Below are positions 50,482-63,566 of a stretch of 64,000 nucleotides of DNA, in pieces. The notes beneath the pieces are model-generated. The model ran no database searches. It was given only the letters and a program-made list of their open reading frames with translations, and was not told the DNA's origin. Both the position numbers and the translations under genes were made by a program. The stretch is from NCBI GenBank assembly GCA_001695595.3, contig MBPM02000046.1, forward strand, positions 124,001 to 188,000, given 5' to 3'. The stretch's first letter is position 1. The number at the start of each line of letters is the position of its first letter. This DNA comes from Plasmopara viticola. Taxonomy: Eukaryota; Oomycota; Peronosporomycetes; Peronosporales; Peronosporaceae.

Positions 50482-51455
50482 TTACCAATTGAATACATAG
50501 CTGAGAAGCCGCGAACAAAGATCCTGTCGACGCCGTGGAGGCAGCATAATGTCCGCGTCCGTCGGGTCAACTTCTATGTTTCTAGATCCCAAAGACTGGT
50601 GGGCAGTAGCGCCAAAGTAATTGGATACGGGCGCTTCGCTAAGGTCGCTCGCGTCTCGGTCGGACGGGTAACACTTTTTTACCCCAACCATCATACTGTT
50701 TGCCAGCGTGCTTCCATCATAGCTAAGCGCCTTCTCAGCCTGCAGTCTCGTGTGGTAGCGCAGATGGAGCCAGTTGCCGCCACTACTGCGCGAGTAATTG
50801 ATGACCTCTCCCATGGATTGAAAGTGGTGGAGGATAAACGATCGAGCGCTTGACGGAAAGCCAAATACCGTAATCCAGTACTGTTTATCTTGTCCCCACT
50901 CGTCGCTGTGAAGGTTTGGGTAGTACGAAGCTCTTGCAGCCGCAGCATTGCGTCGAGCAGCCGCAGCCTCTTCTTCGTCGACACTATACGATCCTGCAGC
51001 CAAAGTTGCCGAGTCTAGCAACGACATTGTTGGTGGAGGGGGTACATCTTCATTCTGCGCTTCGTCGCCGTCAGTGGTTTCAGAGGGCAAGCCAGTTTTG
51101 CGTCTGCGTGTCCCCAAACCGTCCTGATAGCTACCGCCGAAGCTGAAGGGCGAGTCATCTGGAACTTGCATGCTCTGCTTATTTCGGTCCATGGACAGAC
51201 TTTCGGCGTAAGTGAGACGTGGCTTGGATTTTGATGACGGTACATTGGCCTCAGAACGGGCGCGAGGCGCGCTCTCGTTGGATATGTCGGCCTTGGGAGT
51301 GGATTGCAACGCCGTCAGGAAAGACGGAAAGTAATCATCGTCTTGGATTGTGGTTAAAGCGTGGCTGCAGAGAACAGAGATAAATGCATCGGTAAGTGTA
51401 CGATGGCAAACCACCAAGCGACATTGAGAGCGGACGCGAACCTTGTGGACGCCAT
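50482..51455 (-). CDS. NUP35: Nucleoporin Nup35/Nup53
   Basis: A component of the nuclear pore inner ring that links membrane and scaffold nucleoporins. Exon 1 (51455-51442) is only 14 nt: ATG plus three codons and two bases. Exon 2 is 51364-50482. The 77 nt GT-AG intron in phase 2 restores an exact 298-codon frame. Residues 164-238 form the RRM-like MPPN domain (QYWITVFGFPSSARSFILHH, then GGNWLHLRYHTRLQAEKAL). Residues 1-160 are Ser/Asp/Pro-rich and probably disordered, with a PFSFGG motif near 77. The last 16 residues (RRRQDLCSRLLSYVFNW) match the amphipathic membrane-binding C-terminal helix of the family. The first exon is the least certain part: the donor was chosen by phase. Confidence 0.88.
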
Positions 51456-54400
51456 GACAGACAGGAACTTTAGACAATTAAACTGGGAGACTTATTGCTT
51501 ACTGTAATATTCTGGAAAACCCCAGGCACTAAAAAACAAATCATACTATAAAATTAGGAAAATCACCCTATAATACGAAATTGTAATTAGCTTGCAAAAA
51601 GTATCTTTGAGATTCACTTTTAAGTTTTATGATCCCATTGGTATCATGCTGTAAGAACCTGGGCTTTACCGTCACTGTATTAGATTTAGCAGCTTGCAAA
51701 CACTCTGTCGAAAGCAATTCTTGATTATCTCGTCAAGAAGCACATATGTAGACGTATCCTCCTTTGGATCACTCGCTCCACTTGAAGAAGTTGATCATGA
51801 GATGCAAGTCGTGTAAGTTGTTTGCAAAATGTCAACAATCTGTTCGTACGCATGTGTGCATAAAAAATAACATGACTAGAAGCCAAGCCCATGGAGGCAG
51901 TTGATTTTCTTAGCAATAGCAAACACACCAATACCGTTTGTCTTTGTCTGGTACAACAGAGGGGTGAGATGGGACACGTCCGATAAATTACGGCGCTCCG
52001 GTCAACACTACCCTCCTGATCACTTGTTCAGCAAATTGCAAAGAAGTTTGTAGATAAAGGCACCGATGCGAGAATATGCCGAATAAACAATTTTAAACGC
52101 TCTATCCCCTTTGGTACTTACCGACCGAATGTCTATGTGGATACACCTGTCACGAAAAAATGGCCCAGCGCGAGTTCTAAGCGCGCAAACTCATCCTGGG
52201 AGACCAGAATTGAGGACCTCACCATCATGTGTGTAGGAGTATGCACAAACGTCGTCGACGATGGTCTATAATATTTTCATTGCCGTGTACAGACAAAGCT
52301 TACTGCCTAGCGGTAAGCGAACACACCTGGTCGATGACAGTTTGATAATTTCACGAATGTTTTTGGATAATAGCCAGCCGTTGCTGGCTATGGCATCGAA
52401 AGGCTGCTCATACACATCGTCCGCCTTGACAACTCTTAACTGCTGCAATCCTGTTGCTCAAGCGCGACCTTTCGACCGCTGTGCGACCGCACCAAACTTT
52501 CATGGTACACTATACGTGACGTTGTAAGGAGTCTTGAGATGAGGGTGGCTCCGACGATTCCCATGGAAACTATCCTAACTTAATGGTTATGGTTCTATTT
52601 TGAGATTGAGATTGAGTGAGCTCCCAGGAATATTTGAACACAGATCCCGAATACTGTCGACGTCATCCTCTTTGTCGGAAATTATAGGTGACTTTCGCTT
52701 ACGAAGTGGTAAGCGACATTTTGTTCTACAGCAGTATACAGCTCCTTCTGGTGGCTAAGAAAGTCTGAAAGAGTCCGCTTTTGTCTCAACAATATATCCA
52801 TTTTTGCCTGAGGAAGAGCAGCTCTAGCTTGATTGAGTTTGCGAGCTATCGATGTCGGGCTTGGAGATAAAGCCGTGGCTCCTTTGGAGCGTGGAAGGTC
52901 TTAAGATACATAACTTGCTTGAGCGAGTGACTAAGTTTACGGCCGAATTTCCTATAAAGTTTCCCAGCGTGAAATATCTGAGCTGCATCGGAAGCTGTTT
53001 CCTTTTGCAAGAGCTAGAGGTGGCTGCCCAAAATACGGGCTTAGCTTTATGGCCAGTAAAGGGTTTCTTATAATTTGACAAAATTAATGCAACCAGCGCT
53101 TGTCTTATTGTCAAGACCGAGCGAAGAAGCACTGCTCTGAAGAGCTGCTGGAGAGACCACACGACTCCTAATTACACAAATCCTTTTGATATGACAAGCG
53201 AGAGACCTGTTTCCCTTCTAATACTTAAAGAGGTCCGATAAGACGACAATTTACTTGTTTTCTACAGCTAAACTTGCACTGATGAGTGGCAGATTTTGAG
53301 CTTTGATCTGTTTTATGTTTATGGAAATGCATCTTGCTTTGCTGCTTCACATTCCGCCAAAGTAAAAAAAGAGGATTTGGCTCTCTGAGAAAATGACCCT
53401 TTCAAGTTTTTCCACATACCCTTTTTTGAAAGCTCGTACCTTTTAAGAGACGGCAAAGCTCTTGGATGATTGAGCGTGCTCAAGCTAAAGAAGGCTAAAC
53501 TTGTCCATACATAAACAGAATACTAAGTGCAACTTTGTCAGCAAATGCATATCCGTAGCGCAAGCTGCATAGTATATCTTCGACCAATCAGCACGGTTTG
53601 ACCATCCAACAGGAGGTGATGCACTCTGAGTGATTTTCTTGGGAGTTTTTTTAATACTGCAACAGCTCTCAGAGTTATCGACATGAGTTTGGCTGTGTAA
53701 TTTGTTAATAAAGTGGTGAAAAGGGCTAGGATGACATTACTTGGAAGTACTTGTGTTTGCTACAATGTTTGGATTCCAGTCGCCTCCGGGCAAACGAAGA
53801 ACAAAGCCAAGGTTCATTGACTTGTGCGTTTCGCCAGTACCGGCAGACTCTGTGATTGACCAGTGGTACAGGCCGAGAATTTAGATTTCACATCCTTGGC
53901 AGCCCACTTGCACATGTGGTGCGACCGACGTGCCAAGATGCTTAACGTAAAGGGCGGAGTGTATCCGTCACTTGACCATACAGTAGTATGAAAAAAAGCT
54001 GCAGCTTCTTGCAGCTAAGACCAAGTCCTACAATTTGAGCTAATTTAATATCTCTCTTTCAAACTTGTACTATATGTTTGCATCTATGAAATACTTAGAT
54101 ATGCTCCTACTCAATAAGTTAGTCTGTTGTCAATCCCATAAGCCCTCCCTTAGAAGCAATATGAGTGTTAAAAATATACTGAGTGTTCCAAAGTCTAACA
54201 GAAAAGGTAGACTTTTCGGAAATCGAGTGAAGATTTGAGTCTCGATCAAGCACCGACAATAAAGAATTGTCATCAACAAACGAAAAGTCTCAAGCAAAGG
54301 CAGCTGATGCCGTCATAACAAACACCAGCACACTGCTTACTTCATAATGAAATGCAGGCGCATCCACGGCGACACCATCGTTAACAATGACGGGTGTCAA

Positions 54401-57400
54401 ACGAATCAAGGGCATACGGCTGGCCACGACGCTGTCCAGAATGCCATGACAGTTGCCCTGATATTTAAAAACGCAACATCATTGTTTACACATGTTGCTA
54501 TATATACTCGAGTCAAGCACGACTCATCGATCACGATGCAAGACCTTTTTCCTCGTTTTTTATTATGACTATAAAGAATCACGGAAAGTAGTAGAGTTCT
54601 ACGTAGCCCTCTTGCGATCCTGTTCTACCTTCCGCGAGATCGGAAATATTCAGCTCTAATTGTTCGGAAAACCTATCTGTCATACCATAAATATTTCTTT
54701 AAGTGACTTGCGGTCAAAATTCTGTGACAGAGCATAATGACGTGAGCTGTTAACACCCAGATAACTGGGCAAGCCGACTTTAAAGTGCTCATTATTCGAG
54801 TTAAATATTGCAGTAGTATTCTCATTGAAATATACCTACAAAGTCACGGTAAAATCGACACGCTCGCACTCACGTGAGGATGGGTCTAGTTTTAATTTAT
54901 TATCTCGTCAAAATTACAGGCAAACAAACCTTCGACTTTATACTTTTTCAAGTTATGGGCTGAAATAATATAAAGTCGATGGTTTTCCTGTAATTACACG
55001 AGGACCTCATATTCGATGATTCGCTAAATAATGATAATACACAAGTCTCTGCCGACATTGAACTCCCAGCACGACACCACAAGCATGTTGGCTCGCCGAT
55101 GCAACTTGGCAAAGGTATAGTATATTTGCATATTGCTGAAATCTACAAATTGCCTTGAATGGTGCTCTCAAGCGACCAAAATGGCGGCTAAGTGCCTCAT
55201 GAGATCTTGGTAGTGGGAACCTTTCTTCACAGATACTAGGCTTGCAATTGGTGATTTTGTCGTTTGAGAAGGCTCGTTTTTGTGTGTCTCTTCGTCCCGA
55301 GATCTGAGTGGGTCGTCGTATCGCCCCGCGAGCAAATTGTTCTAATTTTTCCCTTTCAGGAGGTATTGTGAGGCTCCGTGCACAGTTTAGTTGATGTATA
55401 AGCCCCCGGCAGCCATATCCGCGTCGTACGATTTGGTGCTAAGCTTCCGCAACCTCCCGAACTGAGTCATACTACGGCTTAAACGAGCTCTTGTAGAGCG
55501 TTAGGTTCTCTCACACATGCTTTAGATTGTCAGGCGTGGACACCCGTACAGCTACGACGTCTACCATAATGCTCGGACGTAGAGTTGTCTTAGAAACGAT
55601 AGAAATCGCCAGTTTGGGTGAATATTTCTTTCTTATTTTTCATAAAATATTAGATTATACTACCAATTGAACTTCTTTTTCGCTCGATAGAGATGTTTCT
55701 GGGCTTTAACCATTTTGTTGCATCCATGTTTTCAGACACTATGTTTTTAAGGGAAGTCTTCGACTATCTTACGTATCGGTTTAAGAGTTGCTTTTGTTTG
55801 TTGTTGCGGGAAACGGTTTTAATTGGCGCTTTGTCAAGCTCGCCGGTCGTTTGACCACAAGATGTGGTATGATAAGATTGACCCCATTAAGCATCGAGAA
55901 TGCTTTATTCCGCATCAAGATAAAGGTTGTTTGCTTAATCATTGCTCGCAAGTGAAGATGTGGTTAATCAGAAACGAATTTGCGCTCCTTGTGCACATAT
56001 GGGACTGCGCAGCCACGTCAATAGACTGTAGATGCCGAAGGCCTCGGGGCATGTTAAGAAATCTCCTAGGGCATGACGCTGTAGTGCTGATCAGGGTCAA
56101 ATGTATTTCACTTTTATTAATAGTTGATTGCACTCATCAAATGATTCGAGTGCGCTGTACATTGTAAAGTTTACCATGTTGTTTAAAGCACAACCTTTCT
56201 CTTTTCTGCGTCTGTGCAAGGGTGGTCCAGCTATAAATGTGCACGATGCACGACTAGTCTAATATCGGCATGGAACGAAGAGACTTGCTATCTCAAACAC
56301 TTTTTACCGCGTGGCTGCGAAAGGATGTGTCGCCACCGTCAGGCTATTCCTTTAAGTAAAGGCCTCTCACTTCATGGTAAACTTAATTTTGGCTCCTATT
56401 TTCAAGTCGATGTCGTAATGTACACTTCGTTACGGTGCTAACGTCAATGACAAGTCTTGTAAAACCAAATCTGTGATTTACTCTAACAATTATCATATCG
56501 GACCCAATAGATTCTTCGCAATTGATTGCATTAAGTGAGAATTAAGTGTCGAAAAAGTTTGCTTTATCTAATAATCATAGGGTTTTCTCTTCGTTTTGTA
56601 TAATGGTCAATCCTTTGTTTATGCCATTGACCTTCAAGCTCGGTCATGTCATCTTGTTCAACTCAAGCAGAGCAGAGCAGTCTCAGGTGAAGTAGACTCC
56701 AGCTTTATTCACACTTCTTTATCTGTCAAGACGACACGTCTTATGCACTTCAAGAGCGCCCTGTGTCGCTTCCTTCACCTTCAAAAGCACGGCGGTATCG
56801 AAAAGACGCTATATAATGTAGCCGTTACATTATATATTGCATTTAAGCATCGACATTAAAGAATGTACAGTCATGAGCTATGCTGTTTAGTGTCCCCGCT
56901 TAGCGGGATGTCTACCGCTTTATCTGCACCACAAGGGAGTGGCAAAAAAATTTTGGCCTATGTCACGGATGACATACAGCAAACGCATGGCGAGCGCTGC
57001 TGAGTGGTTTACGTGCAACTTCATGTGCATGATAAGGATGTCTTCTGTAACATTTTGATCGATTGCCGAGTGTACATTTCCTACGAATTTTGTTGCTTAG
57101 TGAGAGCCGTGCCATGTCATTCGCGTAGACCGCCTATCATATCTTAGCTGCAGGCGGATGTAGTTGCTGCTGAGCCGTACAGATGGCGAGAAGGTCTTTG
57201 AGCTGGGCTAGCAACGCCATGCTCAGGATGAGCTTAAACTCGCAACGATAGGGGAGCAGCTAAAGATATCAAAGTCCCGGAAATCTACACCTATATTCAC
57301 TCTTAGTTATGTCACCAATCGAACAATGACACGCGCCGATGTGCTCAAATAGCCATATTATTCGGATAGCTTTACCAAACAAAGGAGTTTCGGATATACT

Positions 57401-58200
57401 TACTCTACACCTGAGGGCTAAAAAGCATTGCTAACAAGTCAATATTACCCTTTGTGGCTATCGCAACAGCCGATGAGCAAAGCTTTTAGATACGTTTCGC
57501 TATTCAGAGGACAAGAATCTATGATGCTGAGCCCTGTTTGGCGACAATGGTGTCTTACTTATCCGATGCATTGCTTTCTATCTCGGCAATTATGTGCTTG
57601 CGCACATCAATTTGGACATGATTAGAAGGCTCACTTCTGATACGTGCGAACTGCACATCGCATCATACCCCATTATATAAAACTGGTCATTGCAAAAAAG
57701 CATCAATCAGAATACGATTTCTTCCCTTTTAGTTCCTTACAAACTGTACAACGAGAAATTTAAGTGACTTAAGGAGACCAGCGCGCAAGCAAAGATACCG
57801 CTTTCTGCTCGCTATCGAACCGTATGTGTAATTGGTTCTTCGCATATGCTCCAGATGACCCTGACCTTGGTGCAAGAATTATTCATGCTTTAATACAAAG
57901 ATGCACCAGGCGGTCACAAGAAAAATATGCTGCAGTTTTACAAGATTTTTTTGAGCTCTAGTTCTGTAGATGGGGTCATGCACGACCTTTTCTGTATAAG
58001 CCATACAGAAATGACCAAGACCTCGCGTCAAAGGCAACATTTTATTTTATGACCAAGACTTATATAAAAGACGAAGAGCAATATTCAATTTTGTCACCAG
58101 ATGTATCTCTCTGGTCGCGATTGTCATATCTATTCATGTCCACTTTTATGAGACTCATAAGTGTCCGAAGCCCTTCTACACGTCGCAAGCTTATCTGTGA
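51456..58200. other. Long gene-poor tract
   Basis: Small open frames are present (52,852-53,073 +; 53,162-52,824 -; 55,823-56,167 +; 56,596-56,859 +), without recognised motifs. The first ~100 bp are presumed promoter of Nup35. The tract is likely old mobile DNA and spacer. Confidence 0.4.
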
Positions 58201-58470
58201 CTCCTCTCCCTGGTGAAGGAGATTTAACGCTTGGTTTTGGTGAGCACTGTTGGACTATCCACCGACTTTAGAGGTTGCAAAGATTGAGACTTGGTTCATT
58301 ATGATGGCTCACGTATTTCACAAAAGCTGCCATCATGGGTGATACCGCCATGTTCTTGTCGACGTATACTTTCGCGAACGCAAATCAACCGAGCTTTATA
58401 ATTATGGCTTGGACCGTATTTTCACTGACGTTTTAAACAAAGCCCGTTGATTTACCGGACATCAAGTCTG
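58201..58470 (+). pseudogene. Possible Ty3/Gypsy-type integrase trace
   Basis: The phrases MMAHVFHKSCHHG and GLDRIFTDVLNKAR fall in two frames about 35 codons apart. They resemble the integrase stretch around KMAHF and SDRDxxFTSxFW. Stops lie between them. No other retrotransposon domain or LTR was found nearby, so this is a weak call. Confidence 0.25.
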
Positions 58471-60060
58471 GACCGATGGCGTGGGTTAGTGAACAGTGCT
58501 TCAGGTCCATTAGGTGTGGGGTGCGAAGTCAAGCCCGAACCGGGCAAAATGTAAAATCGATCAGACTTGTGTCACGGTTGGCCCCAAGCGAATTACTATC
58601 AAACCCGGTAAAAAGACAATACATAGGAAAAAGACATTTTAGACTAGAATGTGATGTAGAAAAGCTTAGCCAAGCTGAAATGGTATAGGTTGTGTTAAAA
58701 TAAAAAGCAAAACAACTTTCAAATGGACATCAAGATCTAAGTTTTAGCTGTTGATTCTATCTTGAAATCAAGCCACCGGAATCTACACGCTACAATTAAG
58801 CTGTCGTTGGCGAGGAATGCCGGTATTTCACCGACGGGTTTTGAGACCGAGCTATGTCCCCGCATCGATGGCTTTTCCCGGGTCGGTGAGGCTTCCAGCC
58901 TACTCAGCTGTCACACAAGGCAGTCGAGTGATTGCTCGTCCACTTTAAAAGCCAATCTGTGGCTGCTTTGCTTCAAATACTATAGAGTACCTCCCGATCA
59001 ATTCGAGTGAATAGACACTTAAGCTACAGTGACGGTTGTTGAACAAGTCGAGCAAGCGAAGTACCATACCATGAAAGTAATGTCACAGATCTATAGCTAC
59101 GCTTTCCTGATATCAAAGTAGGACGCACTCTTACCTTAGCAACTTCCAAGCGTTTTTATAGACGCACAATTAAAATGAAGTGCAGGTCAAGGTTGTAATT
59201 GCTCCTGCAGAGTATATTTGAAGAATCAAAGAGGAAAATGGTCAATACAAAGTATGTACAAGTCTAATTTACATCTCACTGGGCAAGATATCGTCGTTGC
59301 GTAGTCCGAACAAGTCATTGAACATGGAGACGTGATTTCCTGCAAACGGTCAATTCGACTTTATTTCTGATCATTATGAGCACGTGAGAAATCTAGGAAC
59401 ACGATAGCACTTTCTTGCACACTTCACTAAATATTTCGTAACCGCAAACGAAGTACGATAATTATCGTGATCAATTCCCGCTTCCAAACTCTCCAGGACC
59501 CCTCAAAGTTTTGTAGCTATAAAGCCTCATGTTGTTCCGGCAATAATCACCGGAATTATTCCGGATCTGCAGCCGTCGATAAGAGATTTCTGCTGCTTGC
59601 TGCACTATCATGCCAGATTTGTAGTCCAATCAACAATACTCTACCCCCTGCACGAAATCATTGGCGCTTCTTTAAAGAATGCAACGACACTTTGCAAAGC
59701 ATCCACTTTAGAGGCGGAATGTTATGATAAGGCAATCGATCCAGATCGCCCATTGTATGTTAATTTACTATAAAAAAAACATCTTATAAAATTGAATTGA
59801 CAGCGACTAATTCTTTCAATGACTGGTGTTTGAATAGATCAATTAAGTAAATCATTGCCCGGGCAATATTATTGCGGCAATTTGTAACTATTTCAATAAA
59901 AAGCTGCAGAGATGTTGTTCAGTGAATATGTCGCACTGAAACATCTTGTGCCAAGGGCCACGCACCTGGTTCCTATTTCTCAAAAATAGCGCTTACGTCA
60001 TCGACACCAAGTTGGTCTTATCCCTTCCACGACTATCTTCGTGCATGCTGCCACAATTGT
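58471..60060. other. Spacer upstream of the leucine-rich membrane protein gene
   Basis: No gene is recognised. A perfect 14 bp palindrome, ATTGCCCGGGCAAT, lies at 59,854-59,867, about 195 bp before the next ATG. Confidence 0.45.
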
Positions 60061-62352
60061 ATGTTTCAGTTTCGGGCCAAACTTTGTCCAACACGTGTTG
60101 AGGACGAAAGATCGGTGCGACGAAGCACGTCCACGTCCGTGCATCCTGTCAACAGTAAAGTCGACAATGAGGTGACAACTGCAAGCGGTGGTGCCAGCCC
60201 TATAATTAAAGTGCGACGAGTGTCGAAGCCCGACACGCAGGTTGATCTCGTGAAAACGTTACCGGCCGTCGAGTACATTGGCTTGTGGTTGCTTCTTTTA
60301 TCTTTTCATGGTCTATGCGCAGCTTTCCTTCTCGCGCAAGCTTTAATCTATGCCTTCTTGGAAAACCCTCTCATGGCATATTACGCCAATCTACTGGCCT
60401 CTCCCGAACGGCGCTACTTTCGCATGTATGGCGCCGTCGTAGGACTTTTGGGGGCGCTCCACCTCCTTCTCTTGGTCCTCCACGTGCTCTGGTCGCTGAA
60501 ATCGCGCATTCCGGCGGTCTTTCCTCGAATTGCCATGGTCAACCGATTCCTCGAGTTTTTACAAACATCAAAACCTCAACTTGATACGCAACCGGCGTCT
60601 TCGACTCGTTCGTGTTGCGCGTGCAACTTGATCACGTCGGTGACGATCGCAAGCTTGCACGAACTACTGAGTATCCAAGGAAAGTACTTTGCCGACTTTT
60701 TTCTCCTGCGTAAAGCTGCCGAAGCCAGTGCTCAGATCGTGCAGTGCTACCATCACACTACTTTGATCGGTCGGGTCTGGATCAATGACGTGTATACAGC
60801 TGCGGTCATTCTGAATTGTTGGCTCACCCCGGTGCTGGACTACATCATGCTCAAGGCCGACTCGCACACGAACCGACACGCAGTGAATACGAACGTGGCA
60901 AAGGCCAAAGTCGACATTTCCATTCGAGGGCGAACGTTTTGCGTGTTGATCGATACCTTGTTGACCATCATGACGTGTCTTGTGTTTCCCCTCGCCATCT
61001 TTGTGCCCTACGCGCGCGCGTTTCGCCCCGAGTTGCTGTCTTTTCCCAATGAAATGTTGTACAATGACGTGGCGTTTCCAAATCTCGTACGTGAGAATCA
61101 AGCCGTGTTTGCACTCGGTTTCCTTGATAGTGTCACAAAGCTCTTTCCACACTTGAGTATCTTCTTTGGAACGTCCAGTCTCAGCTTCGTCTTGGAATTA
61201 TACCCTCCTCACAGAGTTCAGAACCAATTAGGACTCAAAAACTTTGCCGCGAAAGCATCTACAACCGCTCGTGCAGAGCCACAGATTGGCATGACAATTA
61301 CTTGCTGCCGGAAACGTCCTTTAAAGTATTCGGACAAGCGCACGCGACCAACGTGTGCCGTTGGTTTGGCCTTTTTTAGGCGGAGATTGGTTCCTGTCGG
61401 GTTTTTCGCTGTCGGAGCTCTTGTGCTCGGTCTGCATCTTCGCGCCGTAGACTTGGCAAAGTCAGCAGATCCAAATGCCATGAAAATGTGTCGTCAAGGC
61501 CTCCGACCGTGGTTTGCAGTCAATGTGAGCTGCTCTGTCCTCGAGTATAGTTGCTACACGCATGGTGTCTTATCGCCGTCGAGTGAGGAGTTTGATCATT
61601 TTCAGAGCGACTCGGTCACGACGATCGTCTTTTCACACTGTCCCGAGTTTGTGATGCCTCCAATCATTCGTCGGTTTCACAACTTGCTCGGGATCGATCT
61701 TTGGAACACTTCAATCACAAAGTGGGATACTGACGCTGCTTTGGATGCTGAGCTCCACCCAAACATGGTGTACCTGACCATGGCTTACACGAATATGACT
61801 GAACTACCGCAAGGGTTGCTGACGAAACCGTTTCCGCCACTACTTGCTGACATTGAAATCTCCGTCACAAACCTCCACGTCGTGCCCCACGAAGTAGCAG
61901 AGACGTGGGTCAACGTCCAGATTATTTACCTGGAACACGCTTTCCTAAACGAGTTTCCAATTGCATTGTTCCAAATTCCGACCATGACCATGTCGCTACT
62001 AGATGACGGGCTCGAGTCGATTCCCGAAAATTTATTCACAACGGTGGCTCTTCTGGACGAATATTTTGACATTTGCTTTTCGTACAATCCGATCAAAGCA
62101 CTGCCACTTTTGACGAGAGATGGCCTGTCGATTAGCTACTTGAGCGTTGACCATACTAAATTAGTGGAGCTGCCAGCCTGGGCCAAGACGGGTGAAGAAG
62201 CTCTCGCTTTGGGTGGAAGCCCACTTTGCACTCATATAGATACAGCTCTTCCAGAGTTTGCCGATTGTACTGATCTGGGATGGAATCCAATGACTGATGG
62301 TAGATATCCCTTAGCTTTAGTTGCTACATTACGAGCAATCTCTTTAAATTAG
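60061..62352 (+). CDS. Polytopic membrane protein with C-terminal leucine-rich ectodomain
   Basis: A single uninterrupted exon of 763 codons. After a charged N terminus, hydrophobic segments occur at about 72-100, 123-146, 243-264, 293-317, 350-380 and 443-462. Residues 480-750 are non-membrane and leucine-rich-repeat-like, with spaced phrases such as MVYLTMAYTNMTELPQGLL and ISYLSVDHTKLVELPAWA. The cap phrase LALGGSPLC follows, with paired cysteines (PLCTH, FADCTD). I recall this order, several helices and then a degenerate leucine-rich domain ending in GGSPLC or NPLC, as a large oomycete-specific family of unknown function. A sensing or cell-surface role is inference. The even number of helices would leave N and C termini on the same side, unless one hydrophobic segment is not membrane-spanning. 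Confidence 0.85.
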   Translation: MFQFRAKLCPTRVEDERSVRRSTSTSVHPVNSKVDNEVTTASGGASPIIKVRRVSKPDTQVDLVKTLPAVEYIGLWLLLLSFHGLCAAFLLAQALIYAFLENPLMAYYANLLASPERRYFRMYGAVVGLLGALHLLLLVLHVLWSLKSRIPAVFPRIAMVNRFLEFLQTSKPQLDTQPASSTRSCCACNLITSVTIASLHELLSIQGKYFADFFLLRKAAEASAQIVQCYHHTTLIGRVWINDVYTAAVILNCWLTPVLDYIMLKADSHTNRHAVNTNVAKAKVDISIRGRTFCVLIDTLLTIMTCLVFPLAIFVPYARAFRPELLSFPNEMLYNDVAFPNLVRENQAVFALGFLDSVTKLFPHLSIFFGTSSLSFVLELYPPHRVQNQLGLKNFAAKASTTARAEPQIGMTITCCRKRPLKYSDKRTRPTCAVGLAFFRRRLVPVGFFAVGALVLGLHLRAVDLAKSADPNAMKMCRQGLRPWFAVNVSCSVLEYSCYTHGVLSPSSEEFDHFQSDSVTTIVFSHCPEFVMPPIIRRFHNLLGIDLWNTSITKWDTDAALDAELHPNMVYLTMAYTNMTELPQGLLTKPFPPLLADIEISVTNLHVVPHEVAETWVNVQIIYLEHAFLNEFPIALFQIPTMTMSLLDDGLESIPENLFTTVALLDEYFDICFSYNPIKALPLLTRDGLSISYLSVDHTKLVELPAWAKTGEEALALGGSPLCTHIDTALPEFADCTDLGWNPMTDGRYPLALVATLRAISLN

Positions 62353-62472
62353 AAATATTCTTTCAGAGAAAGGTTGACATGGCCTATCTGCTTGTAGAAA
62401 GATAACAAAAACAATTATTGTTTCCACAAGACGATGGATTTCTTGGCTCATTAAGGATGTTGCTGTCTACTG

Positions 62473-62928
62473 CTAATAGTATCGATGGTTGCTTCGACAA
62501 GCGGATGTATAGTACTTCTGCTTACCGACACTATTGTCAGGATAATAATTGCCGTTCGAGTTGCAATCATTGCTTCTTTTGACGACGTTGTAATACTTCT
62601 TGCACGATTTGTTTCTGCCATTTATGCACTTAAAATTCTGATACTTTTGACAGTCCGAATTGATATTGCGTTCAATCCGGTAATCCCACGAATCATTCAT
62701 GTCATTATTTCCCAAGTGACGTTGCTGATGGTCGAACTTGGCCGCAGAGTCGGCGAGGATCTGCTGGCGTTTCTTCTCAGTGCCGCGTCGATCGGCATCT
62801 TGCTTTGCTTTTGCGCTTCGGTAGGCTGAGGAAGAGGTGGATGCCATTTTAACAGATGCTAATCCTGTCAGCCCCGACAGAGCAAATGCTGTCAGGACAA
62901 AGATTTTCCACACACGTTTTCTCGCCAT
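62473..62928 (-). CDS. Small secreted cysteine-containing protein
   Basis: A 151-residue single-exon ORF with ATG at 62,928. The N terminus MARKRVWKIFVLTAFALSG is a clear signal peptide, with likely cleavage near residue 24-28. The middle (about 30-70) is Lys/Gln/Ala-rich and helical. The last ~65 residues hold five cysteines in an Asn/Tyr/Lys-rich background (NFKCINGRNKSCKKYY). There is no RXLR or LFLAK motif. No known family is recognised. Small, secreted and cysteine-bearing is a common profile for oomycete apoplastic proteins, but function is unknown. It is convergent with the membrane protein gene, with about 120 bp between their ends. Confidence 0.7.
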   Translation of the reverse strand: MARKRVWKIFVLTAFALSGLTGLASVKMASTSSSAYRSAKAKQDADRRGTEKKRQQILADSAAKFDHQQRHLGNNDMNDSWDYRIERNINSDCQKYQNFKCINGRNKSCKKYYNVVKRSNDCNSNGNYYPDNSVGKQKYYTSACRSNHRYY

Positions 62929-63274
62929 GTTAGAGCTGTAATCCGGTGTCTGTTTATTTATGTCCGAGCCGTTATATTAAAAGTTTATAGAGCATGATAT
63001 TATAGTCAAGCTAGCACAATGAGACTTCTGGTGTGCGTCAGTCGTCCTGTTCATTGTCATAACTTGCAGTAAAAATACATGTCAATGTTTGTTATCCCAT
63101 TATTGCATAATGATAGCAGCACATCAACAAGGCCTGGAATGCTTGCATATCGTATATGCTCTACACTGTATTTTATTGGAAAGCCATTCTTAGATTCAGA
63201 ATATATTTATTATAGCCCATTTCAAAAATAGGTGATCGAGCACAGCTAAGGCTTTTAATAACTCATAGGTTACT
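62929..63274. other. Upstream region of the small secreted protein gene
   Basis: AT-rich, with no further gene seen. It ends at the tail of the next retroposon. Confidence 0.5.
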
Positions 63275-63566
63275 TACCCCGACCGGTAATGTAATGTAAT
63301 GTATTACGTTATCGCGTTGCCAAGTTATGCACGTGCTAGGCTCAGTCTGGCTAGTCCACGGCATAGAGTGATGTCCGCATACGTCGAGTCTCGTTCGGCG
63401 GGCAGTGCAGCCAGCACCGAGATCTTGAGGGTCTTCCATTAATTTGTTTATCTCTGACTTGGTAAGAGCCCAGGTGGCGCCCGGTGCTGGAGACCGTCGC
63501 GTCGAGGGTGAGACTCGTTAGAGACCTGCAGTTGCCCGAGAGCACCTGCCCGAAGCGCGCGAGCAG
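63275..63566 (-). mobile_element. 5'-truncated copy of the LINE-derived short retroposon
   Basis: Matches 1,235-1,515 in direct orientation with few differences. Its 3' tail is at 63,283-63,298 (TTACA-type repeats on the minus strand). The head is missing about 55 bp compared with the nested copy, the usual result of incomplete target-primed reverse transcription. No clear target duplication was found. Confidence 0.8.
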
